Shown here: positions 12,573 through 23,625 of the stretch, one piece after another
How positions within the stretch are numbered: the first letter of the stretch is position 1
How the letters are laid out: every line of letters starts with the position of its first letter
NCBI GenBank assembly: GCA_020736575.1
Contig: JAGPYM010000002.1
Location: 186,001-250,000, forward strand
Direction of reading: 5' to 3'
DNA length: 64,000 nucleotides
DNA from: Thelonectria olida
Taxonomy: Eukaryota > Ascomycota > Sordariomycetes > Hypocreales > Nectriaceae
The notes under the pieces: generated by a model
The model's input: the letters and a program-made list of their open reading frames with translations, nothing else
Database searches by the model: none
What the model was told of the DNA's origin: nothing
Position numbers and translations under genes: made by a program

Positions 12573-13207
12573 GCGCGCTCACTCACTTTCTTACCATTAT
12601 ATAGACATGTCCTGATATTTAGGGCATCCTCAAAGCATAGCAATTTATAAATAGGCTGTTCTTCATATTTTCTGATCAAAGCAGACGTTTCAGTCGACCC
12701 GAGGATGTGAATATCGGTATTGCCCGTGCAACAAGCTCTGATATCGCACGACAACAATTCACCTTGGTAAGCAGTCCACGCCAAGTGTAAGCTGAGGGCC
12801 GACCCAAATCTGTCACCGCCACTCTGCCGTGCTAACCCTCACGGGGAATTGCCTTAGCCAGGTAACATGCCCTTGCAAGTGCTATGCCCAGGTACATGAG
12901 GAAGCCATCGGAGTTAAGACATGGATGGCGCCATCATCTTGTGGAGCTGACATCTGTCATGCCTAATTCGTGTATTGCCTCATTGGGAAGCTCATCCACT
13001 TCAAGATCCCGCGTGCGTTGATTGGCCAAAGACTTGATGGCATCGAGAGATCGACTTGAAGCAATTTAACGAGATGCTTCTATTGTGACCTAAAAGGGTA
13101 TTACATGGGTTTTGCAGATTCGAAGGGTTTGCGGAAGCTACGTAGACGTTCCATGCTTCAAGCTCAGTCGTAGAGCATAAATATCTTGCCTTTGCCCACC
13201 CACTACC
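12573..13207. other. Intergenic (635 bp), TATA-like box near the end
   Basis: 3' flank of the permease and upstream region of the aldo-keto reductase. A TATA-like CATAAATATC lies at about 13176-13186. I found no CGG-N8-CCG site here, unlike the neighbouring cluster promoters. Confidence 0.45.
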
Positions 13208-14374
13208 ATGGCAGTCACATCACACTCAAGCCTGAGCATCCAAATCCCGCTTTCCCCAATTTGTCATACTCTCTGCAAGAAAATGTCTACTTCAGCATCT
13301 CCTCGAGTCATTCTGGGACTCATGACCTATGGCCCTGGGTCCTTTCCCGATGCTCGTGTCACGAGCGTCGAAGAGTTGCAGAAGCACCTGGACACCTTCC
13401 GGCAACTTGGTTACTCTGAGATCGACACTGCTCGCATTTACATTAATGGAGAGCAGGAGAAGTTCACGGCTCAAGCCGGGTGGAAGGAGAAGGGCCTTCA
13501 GGTCGCTACCAAGTCTTACCCCCTTGCCCCCTTGGCTCACACAGCAACGAACCTTCGAAAGGACCTCGAGGCATCCCTGTCTGGTCTCGACACAGAGCAG
13601 GTGGACATTTTCTACCTTCATGCCGCTGATCGCTCCGTCCCCTTCACCGAGACGCTGGGGGCGGCAAACGCCATGTTTCTGGAGGGGAAGTTTAAGCGAC
13701 TGGGCCTGAGCAACTATTCAGCCTACGAAGTCGCTGAGATCGTCATGTTGTGTGACGCTCGAGGATGGATCAAGCCGACAATTTATCAAGGCGTCTACAA
13801 TGTCATTGGTGAGTGCGTCAAAAATCTTTTGGCTCCGAATTGCTCATCTTACACCCTCTCTCCAGCACGCAACCTCGAAACAGAGGTGATCCCGGCGTGC
13901 CATCGGTTTGGGCTGGGTGTAGTCATCTATAATCCTCTCGCTGGCGGCCTTTTAAGCGGCAAGTTCAAGGCTTCAGCCCAGGGTGCCGACGTCGCAGAGG
14001 GCCGATATGACGCCAAGACGTTTCTGGGCCCAATCTATCGCTCTCTGTACTTCAATAAAGCGAGCTTTGAGGCGCTGGAGGTTATCCAAGAAGCGGCCTC
14101 GAAGCACGACTTATCCCTGATCGAGGTCGCGCTCCGATGGTGCGTCCACCATTCGGCGCTCAAGACTTCGAACCAAGGAGGAAGCGACGGAGTCCTCATT
14201 GGAGTCAGCAAGGTTGAGCAGATTGAGCAGAATGTTGCCGACTTGCGAAAAGGTCCATTGCCTGAGGACGTCGTGCAAGCGCTGGATAAGGCGTGGTTGA
14301 TGGCGAAGGCAAGCAGTCTCAATCCCTGGCACACTCCCTTGGTCTACACCTACAAGGGATACTCCAAGCCTTAA
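13208..14374 (+). CDS. Aldo-keto reductase (AKR7 / aflatoxin-aldehyde-reductase type)
   Basis: NADPH-dependent aldo-keto reductase, probably cytosolic, reducing an aldehyde. Exons 13208-13808 and 13866-14374; the 57 nt intron (GTGAGT..CTCCAG) is a multiple of three. Catalytic tetrad candidates: EIDTARIYINGE (Asp and Tyr), TKSYP (Lys) and YLHAADRS (His). Cofactor-end features are LGLSNYSAYEV, YNPLAGGLLSGK and GVLIGVSKVEQIEQN. Product is about 369 residues from 13208 or 344 from the ATG at 13283. The shorter form fits the usual family length; the longer follows first-ATG choice. It lies between the permease and the TF-like gene, but lacks the shared palindrome, so membership of the cluster is uncertain. 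Confidence 0.87.
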   Translation: MAVTSHSSLSIQIPLSPICHTLCKKMSTSASPRVILGLMTYGPGSFPDARVTSVEELQKHLDTFRQLGYSEIDTARIYINGEQEKFTAQAGWKEKGLQVATKSYPLAPLAHTATNLRKDLEASLSGLDTEQVDIFYLHAADRSVPFTETLGAANAMFLEGKFKRLGLSNYSAYEVAEIVMLCDARGWIKPTIYQGVYNVIGECVKNLLAPNCSSYTLSPARNLETEVIPACHRFGLGVVIYNPLAGGLLSGKFKASAQGADVAEGRYDAKTFLGPIYRSLYFNKASFEALEVIQEAASKHDLSLIEVALRWCVHHSALKTSNQGGSDGVLIGVSKVEQIEQNVADLRKGPLPEDVVQALDKAWLMAKASSLNPWHTPLVYTYKGYSKP

Positions 14375-14586
14375 GATTGCCGAGTGTTCGGGACCATAAC
14401 AAGTTAGGACTCTCTGAAATAATATTCTTTAACTAATAGCACTCCATCCTCAAGTGACTTCTTTTCGTACTTGCTGCCGCACGATGATGTGGATTCTGTG
14501 TAATCGTAGATGACAGACACCTGCATGTGAGAGATGTCGTACGACACACACGATACTCAATCATTCCTTTGTCTCATTGTCCTTCA

Positions 14587-15892
14587 TCATTCTAGCAGTA
14601 GGCGACCAGCCATTGCGCAGATCAAGCCCATCTCGTCGACGCCTTCTTCCCAATGACTAACTTTATCCAAGATGCCATTGGAATTCCGGGCACCCAAGAG
14701 ATCCCCGAATGATGGGCCCCGAGCACGATCGCAAGTTGAGCTCAGACTCCTTTCCCAGCTCAGATCATCCCTAGCCTCCCATAACACCTTTGACGCTGGG
14801 AGCGGCATGTCTTGCACTTGCCAATCGCACGAGAGGCCAAAGTTCATTGTCAGAACAATGGTGAGAATAAAATACATATTGGCTGTTCGAAGGCTTGACT
14901 CTTGATAGACCCAGTTTTGCCAGTCGTCCGTCGGTCGCTCTGTTGAGTCACTTGGATCAAAGTGCAAGTGTCGTTGTCTTAGGGTAAGAAAGACTTTCTA
15001 TAGAAGATATAGAAGATTAGACAATATTCCCACAAGCTTTGAATGAGAGCGGTAGGGTACAAGAGTCGAGAAACCTCAGATACGTACTCCTAACGTAAAA
15101 AGTAGTGCGATATTCCCGCAAGAGAACTTTGTAAGCATAGGCCCATTTCTTAACCATTGAAGGATATAGAGCATTACTGCCTGTGATGCAGACAAGAGCT
15201 CCCATTTGCTGAACTCTTGGTGCTTTCGTTTGCGTCTCATGTCAGTTGTATCTGTTTTAATTGCGCAAGAACAGATCGAGCAAGAAGATCCTTACCTCGG
15301 CATAGATCCTATGCTGTTCCTTATGTACCCTTTCCCAGAATGTAACCGCAGACATCGCCCTGTTTTCGAAGTTCCGTAGATTTTCTTCACAAATCTTCAG
15401 CGAGTTGGGCCTTTGCTCGACTTGTGTGTCTGCATTTTTCAGCTGCCGGTGAATGAAGGACACACATGACATGTCCTGCGTTGCCTTCCTAGTCTGACCA
15501 CAGAGAAATCTTATGAGAAAAGTGCTAGTTCGAGCATTCTCGCAGCTGCCCCAGGTCTTTTGCTGAAATAGAGCAACCGAACGTGGCTCTAGCTGAGTTA
15601 AGAGAGGGGAGGGACTTGGGTCATGCAAGCGATTGCATAACTCATTAGGTATGGTCGGTGCAAGCGGCTCCTGTCCACCTTGCTCTGACTCTGGTAAATT
15701 TGGAACTTGGGTCGATGATTGGTCGTGACAGACTTGATGACCTCTCCTCGATCTTTTCCGCCGCTTGTGATAATCCGACATGACGGCTGAGCGAACACGG
15801 GTGCGACGAGCATCTCGGCCTTCAGCCGGGTCATCGTACACATTGATAAAGGTGCGGTCCAGATTGATCGTTTGCGGAGCCATCTTGTGCAA
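14587..15892 (-). CDS. Fungal transcription-factor-like protein lacking a zinc cluster
   Basis: About 377 residues in three exons: 15892-15296, 15213-15088 and 14997-14587. Introns are 82 nt (GTAAGG..CAAGAG) and 90 nt (GTACGT..CTATAG), both phase 0. The N-terminus is a short basic region (RRTRVRSAVMSDYHKRRKRS) without any Cys cluster. The middle has KWELLSASQAVMLYILQWL and the C-terminus has DDWQNWVYQESSLRTANMYF and ARGPSFGDLLGARNS. These are hallmarks of the fungal-specific TF domain found behind many Zn2Cys6 clusters. It may be a co-regulator or a relative that has lost DNA binding. Start could be 15892 or Met4 at 15883. The exon-2 frame choice rests on family resemblance. Confidence 0.62.
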
Positions 15893-17032
15893 TGGCTCGG
15901 CGATGCCTCACCTGAATGATCTGTCTTGAAGACTGCCGCGTCAAATTGTGATGGAAAGTGGACAACGTCAGTCTGTCAGCTTACGACGCTGCGTCATTTC
16001 GGCCATAACGCTTAAGTCCGGTCTCATCGATGACTTCAACTTGGATACTGCTCTGTGTGTATGAGGAATGGATTCTCAAGCTCAGATACGGGAGTATCGA
16101 ATACTAGGCCCGGGTTTCTTCCAAAACCAAGAAGGCGGATGATATAGATATAGTGTCTTCTCTCGTCATTCCCAGCCCAATATTAGCCCCTTCACAACTT
16201 GAACGACGGTGCATCAACTCCATTTAGACAAGAAGTTGCAGGAAGTGAAGGTTGGAAGATCATGTAAACTGAATGAATGGATAAACCCCATGCTCTGTGT
16301 TCGATGCTTCATCGCGCATCTGGAGTCAGGGGGTTCAAACGAGCGAGATGTAGTTGTGAGGCTGTAAGGTAGCGAGGCAGGTCAAATAAAGGCAACTGGT
16401 TTATGACAAAAAGTCATGATATATGTATTCTGTGAACTCTCTCAAAGTTTGATGATTCAAGAAGGTTCGCTAGCCGGCCCTCGGAGGCGAAAATGAGGCT
16501 GAACTACAACCTCCACGGTCTCGGGAGGGGAATGATAGACGGCTAGTCCCATCATAGAATCATCTCCCGTACAAGACTGTCAACAAGCGAGCATCTAGAA
16601 GCGATCGACGGACATTCTTCCGATTCCATCAATCACCGCGTCGAGCCGAAGGTTGGACGGATATCGTAGGGCTTGTTGTGTTGGTGTTGCAGTCTCGCCG
16701 CAACCAATAGGGCCGGTACCACCTCCGATTCCCCATGAATCGTATCGGGAGGCTGATTTACCCACACAGACTATTCCAATTCTCGACAAGATTGTGCAAA
16801 CCTGGCATCCCCAGAGTCCATGTGACGCCTTTACCCCGCTCCCGCTATCTCTATTACACGTGTGCGAGGTCGGTATCGCAACCGATGGACATCGACAGCT
16901 GTGAAGCTGTGGGATCGATCGCGGTCTGGATGATATGGTGTAAGTTCAAAATATGTCGTCTACCTCTACCTCTGTATTCAACTTGTAGTCCAAAATAGTC
17001 GCTTCAAGCATCATCAGACTCTTCTTTACACA
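15893..17032. other. Intergenic (1.1 kb) upstream of PRODH
   Basis: Divergent space between the TF-like gene (-) and proline dehydrogenase (+). It holds the CGG-N8-CCG site at 16609-16622. No gene recognised. Confidence 0.5.
16609..16622. promoter_or_regulatory. CGG-N8-CCG palindrome upstream of PRODH
   Basis: CGG (16609-16611), spacer ACATTCTT, CCG (16620-16622), followed by AT as at most sister sites. About 411 bp before the PRODH ATG. Confidence 0.45.
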
Positions 17033-18517
17033 ATGTTGACTTCTGCCCCGCGAAAGATGCCTTCTTCTTCCTTATCGCGAACCACCACCCAGACCATGAC
17101 TGTCATGGCGCCCGCGATAAGGAGAAAGGCCAGCACTCAGCTTAGACTATGCTCTACGTCCGCTGCTAGAAATCTGCCAACGGGACTAGCAGTGCTTGAA
17201 TCAGATGCGCCTTTGTCGGCCATGCCTGCTGGGGTCCTACTTAGATCCATCTTCATCAATTCGATATCCTCAAGACCCCTCCTTCTCAGACCCTCTCTTT
17301 GGTTTCTTTCCCAAATCTCCAAGCCCGACCAGAATCTCCTTTTCAGCGTCGACCGAAATGTTCTCTTGCGCTCCCTCCTCAAGCGAACATTCTACAAGCA
17401 GTTTTGCGCGGGCGAGAATGGGGCTGAGACGCAAGCGACCATGAAGAGCATGAAGAAGATGGGCTTCCGAGGCACAATTCTTACATATGCCAAAGAAACC
17501 GTATTTGACCATGCCACAAACACACAGCACGGACTTGGCGTCAGTGATTCCAAGACTGGCGATGCCAAGTTCTGCGAGAACATTGAGGCGTGGAGGAAGG
17601 GCACTGTCGAAACAGTTGAGCTCTTGGGCGAGGGTGACCAGTTGGCTGTCAAGTATGTGTTACCCATTGCATGATTTCCACCCATAACGCATCACTAACG
17701 AGAAGCTAGATTGACGGGAGCTGGCACTCTAGTTACGGATGCATTCTGCAATGGAGAGCTACCACCCCAACAGATGATCGACGCCTTGGATGAGATTTGC
17801 ACTAAGTGCAAGGAGCGAAAGGCATTCATCCTGATCGATGCCGAATCTCAACATTTCCAATGGGGAATCATGCGCGTCACAATCGACCTGATGAGAAGGT
17901 ACAACACGGATGGATACGCTCTCATCTACAACACGTACCAAGCGTATCTCAAAAGCACCGCGAGCACGCTTGCTAAGCACCTCCAGGCAGCTTTAGATGA
18001 GGGCTTCACCTTGGGCCTCAAACTTGTCCGAGGCGCTTACCTAGCGTCTGACCAGCGATCTCTCATCCACGACACCAAGCAAAACACCGACGACAATTAC
18101 AACAACATTGCACAGGGAGCCCTGCGGAGAGAAATCGGAGAGTTCGGGGCCGCAAACGGACGTCGCTTTCCTTCGGTGGATCTTCTCCTCGCCAGTCACA
18201 ACAAGGAGAGTGTCGTGGCTGCACATCAGCTGCACCAGGAACGGCTGCGGGCCAAGCTCCCCACAGTCTCGGTCAAGTTCGCGCAGCTCCACGGCATGAG
18301 TGACGAGGTTAGCTTCGGGCTGCTGCAGCTCAAGGGAGACGGCATGGCAGCCCCAGAGGTTTACAAGTGTTCGACGTGGGGTACCCTGGGAGAATGCATG
18401 GCCTATCTTACGCGCAGAGCGATGGAGAACAGGGATGCTGCGTCTAGAACGTTGGACGAGTACACGGCGCTCAAGTCGGAGGCGAGGCGGAGGCTACGAT
18501 CTTATCTGCCATTTTAG
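17033..18517 (+). CDS. Proline dehydrogenase (FAD, mitochondrial)
   Basis: PRODH oxidises proline, and in some organisms hydroxyproline, to the pyrroline-5-carboxylate intermediate with FAD at the inner mitochondrial membrane. About 475 residues; exons 17033-17652 and 17710-18517, with a 57 nt intron (GTATGT, branch CACTAAC, ..GCTAG). The N-terminus is rich in Ser, Arg and Thr and lacks acids, as expected for a mitochondrial presequence. The barrel shows FILIDAESQHFQWGI, ALIYNTYQAYLKS, GLKLVRGAYL, LLLASHNKESV, FAQLHGMSDEVSFGL and the late Arg-rich RRAMENRDA. Length and motif order match fungal Put1/PrnD-type enzymes. It is followed by P5C reductase and P5C dehydrogenase genes on the same strand. 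Confidence 0.93.
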
Positions 18518-18985
18518 TTAGTCGGTAGTTGGCTGTATCAGATGAATGAAATGATCAACAATGACTGGTGGACCACATTGGTGATATCTTGTGGCGATAT
18601 CTTGTGACTATTTTCGTTCCACACACTATGATAACAAGAGGAGTTTGAGGAAGAAAGAGACCATCTCCGATAACGCAACACCTTCTGATATCGATGAGAT
18701 TTGCTTGATCTGAGATCTTCGAGAGACGTCGCTGGAATCTAGTGGCGCTGTGGATGGAGTCTTATATGACCCACCACGGGAGAGCCTCCGAGATATAAAT
18801 CACTCGGTAGTTGCCGCGTTGACGTATGTAGTAGATCCATTCTGAGCTCGGATCTTGTCCCGGGATCAAGAAACCGTCCCTTGAACATGGGCATTCATGT
18901 ATCATCAAACGAAGAGCTTGTAACGCACAATTGAACCGTCACAACCTTGGAAGGCCAATTCAGTCGATTTTCCCAGCCACTCAAT
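18518..18985. other. Intergenic between PRODH and P5CR (468 bp)
   Basis: Contains the CGG-N8-CCG site at 18777-18790 and nothing else recognised. Confidence 0.5.
18777..18790. promoter_or_regulatory. CGG-N8-CCG palindrome upstream of P5CR
   Basis: Reads CGGGAGAGCCTCCG. With its flank AG it differs by one base from the site at 26742 before the DHDPS-like gene. About 196 bp before the P5CR ATG. Confidence 0.55.
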
Positions 18986-19972
18986 ATGTCCAGCCTCACT
19001 AACGCGACTCTTTGCATCCTGGGTTGTGGTATGTCAATGGATCTGATCCTCTCGCTCCTACATCGTCATATCTAATGCGGGGGTGTGGAATGAATAGGAA
19101 ACCTAGGTAAAGCTATTCTACGGAGTCTGGTAGAGAGCGACGGCAACAATGGGGAATTGCCCTTTGCAAAGTTTGTTGCATGTGTGCGATCCGAAAGGTC
19201 CCAGCAAGCGCTGAGCAACGAATTCGAGCCCCATCAGCACAAGTTGGCAGTCTATCGCGGGGAAAATGTAAAGGCAGCTCAGCAGTCCCACGTGGTCATT
19301 CTCGGTGCTGACCCAGCCGATATTGACACTGTTCTGAGAGAAGACGGCCTCCGAGAGGCATTGTCAGACAAGCTCATCATCAGTGTCGTGGCTGGTTGGA
19401 CACGCGAGAAGATCGAGGCGACCATCTTTGGAAGCGAGACTACCAAGGAGAACCAGTCTGGCCGAGGATGGGTTGTCCGCACTCTGCCAAATATTGCTGC
19501 GACTGTATCGCAGAGCCTCACTGCCATTGAGATTGATCCCACGGGTCCTCCCGTACCCGACGAGTACGTGCAGTTGACGACGTCGATCTTCTCAAAGGTC
19601 GGTCGAGCTGTTCACGTCCCGCCCAGACTGATGAACGCAACCACGGCTGTCGGAGGATCTACGCCGGCTTTCTTCGCCATCATTGTCGACGCGATGATTG
19701 ATGCCGCCGTCGCCGTTGGCGTTCCGAGGGACATGGCCCAAACCATGATCTATCAATCCATGCAAGGCACGGCAAGTCTTCTTCAGAGCGGCATTCATCC
19801 TGGAATTCTGAGAGACCAGGGAACTTCACCCGAAGGATGCACCATCGCAGGTGTCATGGTTTTGGAGGAGGGCGCTGTTCGAGGCCATGTTGGACGGGCG
19901 CTTCGAGAGGCTGTCACAGCTGCTCGTCTGATGGGAACCGTCGAGCATATCAATGATACAAGAAAGGCTTAG
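18986..19972 (+). CDS. Pyrroline-5-carboxylate reductase
   Basis: NAD(P)H-dependent P5C reductase family, about 305 residues. A 43 nt first exon (18986-19028) encodes MSSLTNATLCILGCG; the 69 nt intron (GTATGT..AATAG) splits the Rossmann motif, and exon 2 (19098-19972) continues GNLGKAILRSL. Further family marks: VILGADPADID, LIISVVAGWT, VRTLPNIAATV, TAVGGSTPAFFAIIVDAMID, and LRDQGTSPEGCTIAGVMVLEEG near the C-terminus (the P5CR signature region). Finding a reductase beside PRODH and P5C dehydrogenase is unusual for a simple degradative route. It may recycle a pyrroline intermediate or act on a related cyclic imine formed by the neighbouring FAD oxidase (inference). Confidence 0.92.
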
Positions 19973-20278
19973 AAGAGGGCTTGGGTGATGGACCATTCAT
20001 AGTACGCTCAAAGATCATGGTCAGACATCAAATAAATGACATATAAAAGATGTTGATGAAAATTGGGCATGGCCATGAAAAAAAGATCCATTATCTGAAC
20101 AATGATTTTCTACGAGAAGAACGATATGAGATAGTTGTGATATACATTTTGTAGCCACCATAGAATTCGGTGTCAGGGGGTGCTCGTTAGGAGCCACCAT
20201 CTACTGCACGGAACGTGCAGTCGCTCGACGTATTCATCGGTATGAATGAGATGGAAGTATTGACGTAAAAATGAAGGC
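19973..20278. other. Intergenic, convergent 3' ends (306 bp)
   Basis: 3' flanks of P5CR (+) and the mitochondrial membrane protein (-). Nothing recognised. Confidence 0.4.
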
Positions 20279-21211
20279 CTATTCGCACCTAAAAAGTCTA
20301 TGAAAAAATGATCTCGTCTCCATATTTGCAATGCATCCAAACCCAAACGCTGGAATAATTCGTATACATCTCACCAGCGTCGCCGATGGAAGATCTCTCC
20401 TTACTTGGGCCATTCTGTCCGACACTGGTAGTCTCCCTTGCCGATTGAACATATCCAGCCCCAGGAGATGCATCGGCGTCGCGCCAAATTGAGAGAATAT
20501 TGGCACTGTCAACTGAGTGATGATTCCCTTCATGTGCGGGTTTGTTGAAAGGCTATCGGGGATCGCAGAGGAAAGATACGGTGCCATCGTGAAGGACCCG
20601 AAGATTGTGATGGCATCTCGGAGCAGGAACGTAACAGTAGCTGCTTTCGGGACCTTTGGTTGTAGATTAGAGACCTTGGTTCCAGGCTGTGCGACACTTG
20701 CTCCGAATATTTGGGCAAATCTGAGGTCTTTCCAAACACCCAGCGGCACATTGACAATCATGGTTGATACAAATGTGATTGTGCCTACAGCCGTCTTGTG
20801 AAACTCATTCGCCAGCGTCTCTGATCCGTTTGCGACAGCATACGTCGCGGCATACAAAGTCCAGATGAGACGGAAAGGTTTGCCTGCAAGCAGCATCTTT
20901 GGGTGCAGCAGGGCTGAAGTGCTGTGAGACCGCAATCCAGAGATGATGGGACGGTTCATAGACACCTTTTCTGTCAATGCTCTGAACACCATCAGCTTTC
21001 GTGTCGATTTTCTTTTCTTCTTTTCTTTTCTATTTTTTTTTTAGACATTTTCGACCATGTCTTACCTATCGATGACTGTCACTGCTGGTGCCACCAGAGT
21101 GGCAGAAAGGGCGGCGGCAGCGACATCGCCGGCCAACAGGCCCCAACGGGGGCTGAGGCTTGACCATACACGAGCTTGCGTATTTTGAGCGGGTTCGTCG
21201 TGTTGTTCCAT
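20279..21211 (-). CDS. Conserved fungal mitochondrial membrane protein of unknown function
   Basis: About 282 residues. Exon 1 (21211-21066) is too short to stand out alone; a donor GTAAGA and acceptor GTTCAG (84 nt intron, 20982-21065) join it in frame to exon 2 (20981-20279). Exon 1 begins MEQHDEPAQNTQARVW, then a hydrophobic segment LLAGDVAAAALSATLV. The join reads VTVIDRALTEKVSMNRPIIS. Exon 2 has LLHPKMLLAGKPFRLIWTLY, LLRDAITIFGSF, TPMHLLGLDMFNRQGR and a basic C-terminus. I recall this pattern from uncharacterised fungal proteins predicted to be mitochondrial. Its place between P5CR and P5CDH, sharing a divergent promoter and palindrome with P5CDH, suggests transport or support of a mitochondrial step (inference). 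Confidence 0.75.
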
Positions 21212-21707
21212 CACAAAGTCTGGGCTCAGAGAGGCTCTCTGCGTTTGTGAGATGTGAATATGTTTTGGTATGATGAATCAACGATGGTTCCTAGAATTGG
21301 GAGCAAGGACCTCGAGGCCCATTGCCTCTTCCCCCTTGGACTCCTTCCACTCGATTCCTCACCTCCAATCCAACCCAGCATCACGAGAGCGAAGTCGCAC
21401 TTCCACACGTCGGCTACTATCCGCTGCGGGCCGGCTGCCGATGGCGTTCACTGGCCGTGGAGTCGACGTGGAGTCACGGATACCTTCGGCCGTGGCACGG
21501 AGATCAACTATCTCACCGGGTCCGCTCCCGGAGGCGGCTTCGGTACCTCGCCCGGCATCACGAGGGTTCCTGAATCGCTGGAAGATCGAGGAGCATAAGA
21601 AAGCCTCTCCGTAACTGGAAGAGAGGTGCAATCTCCAGACACGTGATTCTTTGTTGTTCTACATCGTTGGTTTAGATTACAGGGCATATCTTTGCATTAC
21701 AGGGAAA
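21212..21707. promoter_or_regulatory. Divergent promoter, membrane protein / P5CDH
   Basis: The 496 bp between two head-to-head genes of the catabolic block. Holds one CGG-N8-CCG palindrome (21517-21530) placed to serve both directions. Short open frames here look like noise. Confidence 0.6.
21517..21530. promoter_or_regulatory. CGG-N8-CCG palindrome in divergent promoter
   Basis: CGG, spacer GTCCGCTC, CCG; flanks make it CCGG..CCGG. It is about 178 bp before the P5CDH ATG and 306 bp before the opposite ATG. Confidence 0.5.
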
Positions 21708-23625
21708 ATGGCATCTCGAGTTATGGCGTTGAACTTGGCTCGGCCGAGACAGACTCTCGCCCGCGGTCTGCGGCCCACATCTTCGGCATTTGCTCTTCAG
21801 CGACGAACCAAGGCTACCGCTCCTTTCAGACTGCCTGACCCCAGAAATGAGCCCAACGTGAGTATATCCCTGCGGCAGATGGACCATGGCGGTCATAGCT
21901 GACGTCTTTGTCATAGCCTCTCTACACGAAGGGGTCCGAGGAGCGTGCAAAGCTCGAGGAGGCACTAACCAAGCTCCGATCCCAGCTTCCTGTGAGGAGT
22001 GAGATCTTCTACAATGGCAAGGTCCAGAAGACATTCAAGTCTGAGGACCAGGTCATGCCTTCAGAGCATGCCACCACCTTTACCAACTACCCCCTTGCCA
22101 CCAAGGAGCAGATCAACACTGCCATTGAGTCGGCCTTGAAGGCCAAGAAGGGTTGGGAGGAGACTCCCTTTGTGGACCGAGCCGCTATTTTCCAAAAGGC
22201 TGCCGAGCTTGTCACTGGCAAGTACCGATACGAGCTGATCGCTGCGACTATGCTGGGTCAGGGCAAGAACGCTTGGCAGGGCGAGATTGATGCCGCTGCT
22301 GAGCTTGCCGACTTCTTCCGCCTCAACTGCAACTATGCCGCTGAGATCCTTGAGAAGCAGCCTGAGCGTGGCAGTGACGGCATGTGGAGGTAAGACGCTT
22401 GTGCATTAAACTGATCGAGAACTAGAATACTGACAAATGAATGCAGTCGAGTTGACTACCGTCCTGTTGAGGGCTTCGTCTACGCCGTGTCTCCCTTCAA
22501 CTTCACCGCCCTTGGAGGCAGCTTGATCTCCGGTCCCGCCTTGATGGGCAACGTTGTTCTCTGGAAGCCTTCTCAGTACAACATCTACGCTAGCACCATT
22601 ATTTACAACATCCTGTTGGAGGCTGGCCTTCCCCCGGATGTCATCCAGTTTGTCCCTGGTGACGCTGTCGAGGTTACTGATGCCGTCATGGCCCACCGAG
22701 AGTTTGCTGGCCTGAACTTCATCGGTTCTTCTGACGTCTTCCGCTCTCTCTACGGCAAGGTCGGCGAGGGCATTGCCAGCAAGAGATACCGAGAGTTCCC
22801 CCGTGTGGTTGGTGAGACCAGCGGCAAGAACTTCCACCTCCTCCACCCCTCTGCTGATGTCGAGAGCGCCATCAACCACACCATCCGTGGCAGCTTCGAG
22901 TACCAAGGACAGAAGTGCTCGGCTACCTCCCGAGCTTACGTCCCCGAGTCTTTGGCCGCTGAGTTCATTACTGGCCTGAAGGCTGGTGTTGATCAGATCA
23001 CCATTGGAAGCCCCGACAAGGACTTTGAGGCCTTCATGGGCCCCGTCATCCATCGTCGTTCATTCGACAAGATCAAGTCCATTATTGATGAGGCCAACAA
23101 GGATCCCTCTCTAACGCTCCTTGCTGGTGGCAAGTACGACGAGTCTGTCGGATTCTACGTCAGCCCTACTGTTTACCAGGCCGAGTCGCCCGATCATAAG
23201 TTGTTCAACGAGGAAATCTTCGGACCTGTCCTTACCATCCACGTCTACCCCGATGCTGAATGGGATTCAATCCTGAAGAAGGTCGACGGAGCTGGTGGTG
23301 GCCTCGCCTTGACTGGTGCCGTCTTCGCCAAGAACCGCGCTGCTCTCCGACACGCCGAGGACACTCTCCGTTACTCTGCCGGTAACTTCTACCTTAGTAA
23401 GTGCCATCCAAGCAATGAGCTTTTCGTTCCTATGCTAACTCATCCACCTCAGACTGCAAGACCACCGCTGCCCTCATCGGACAGCAGTCATTCGGCGGAG
23501 CCCGTTCCTCGGGCACCAACGACCGAGCTGGCAGCTCGGATTTCTTGCGCCGCTTCACCAGCCCCAGGTTGATCAAGGAGGAGTTCTTCCCTCAGAAGGA
23601 GTTCTTGTACCCTAGCAACAAATAG
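21708..23625 (+). CDS. Delta-1-pyrroline-5-carboxylate dehydrogenase, mitochondrial
   Basis: P5CDH (ALDH4 family) oxidises glutamate semialdehyde, or its 4-hydroxy form, to glutamate or 4-hydroxyglutamate with NAD in the mitochondrial matrix. About 581 residues in four exons: 21708-21857, 21917-22389, 22447-23396 and 23453-23625. Introns are 59, 57, 56 nt with GTGAGT, GTAAGA and GTAAGT donors. The N-terminus (ASRVMALNLARPRQTLARGL) is a mitochondrial presequence. Marks: FRLPDPRNEPN, VYAVSPFNFTALGG, NVVLWKPSQ, FIGSSDVF, VGETSGKNF (catalytic Glu region), GQKCSATSRAYVP (catalytic Cys), EEIFGPVLT and, after the last intron, QQSFGGARSSGTND. The motif set is the classic ALDH4 pattern, so assignment is firm. 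Follows PRODH and P5CR in the same block. Confidence 0.95.

Noticed and set aside
13809..13865. Reading through the aldo-keto reductase intron, which is open
   Set aside because: The 57 nt segment has consensus splice ends and its translation interrupts a conserved strand; family alignment favours removal.
22406..23053. 215-codon reverse frame opposite P5CDH
   Set aside because: Antisense shadow of a strongly codon-biased gene.
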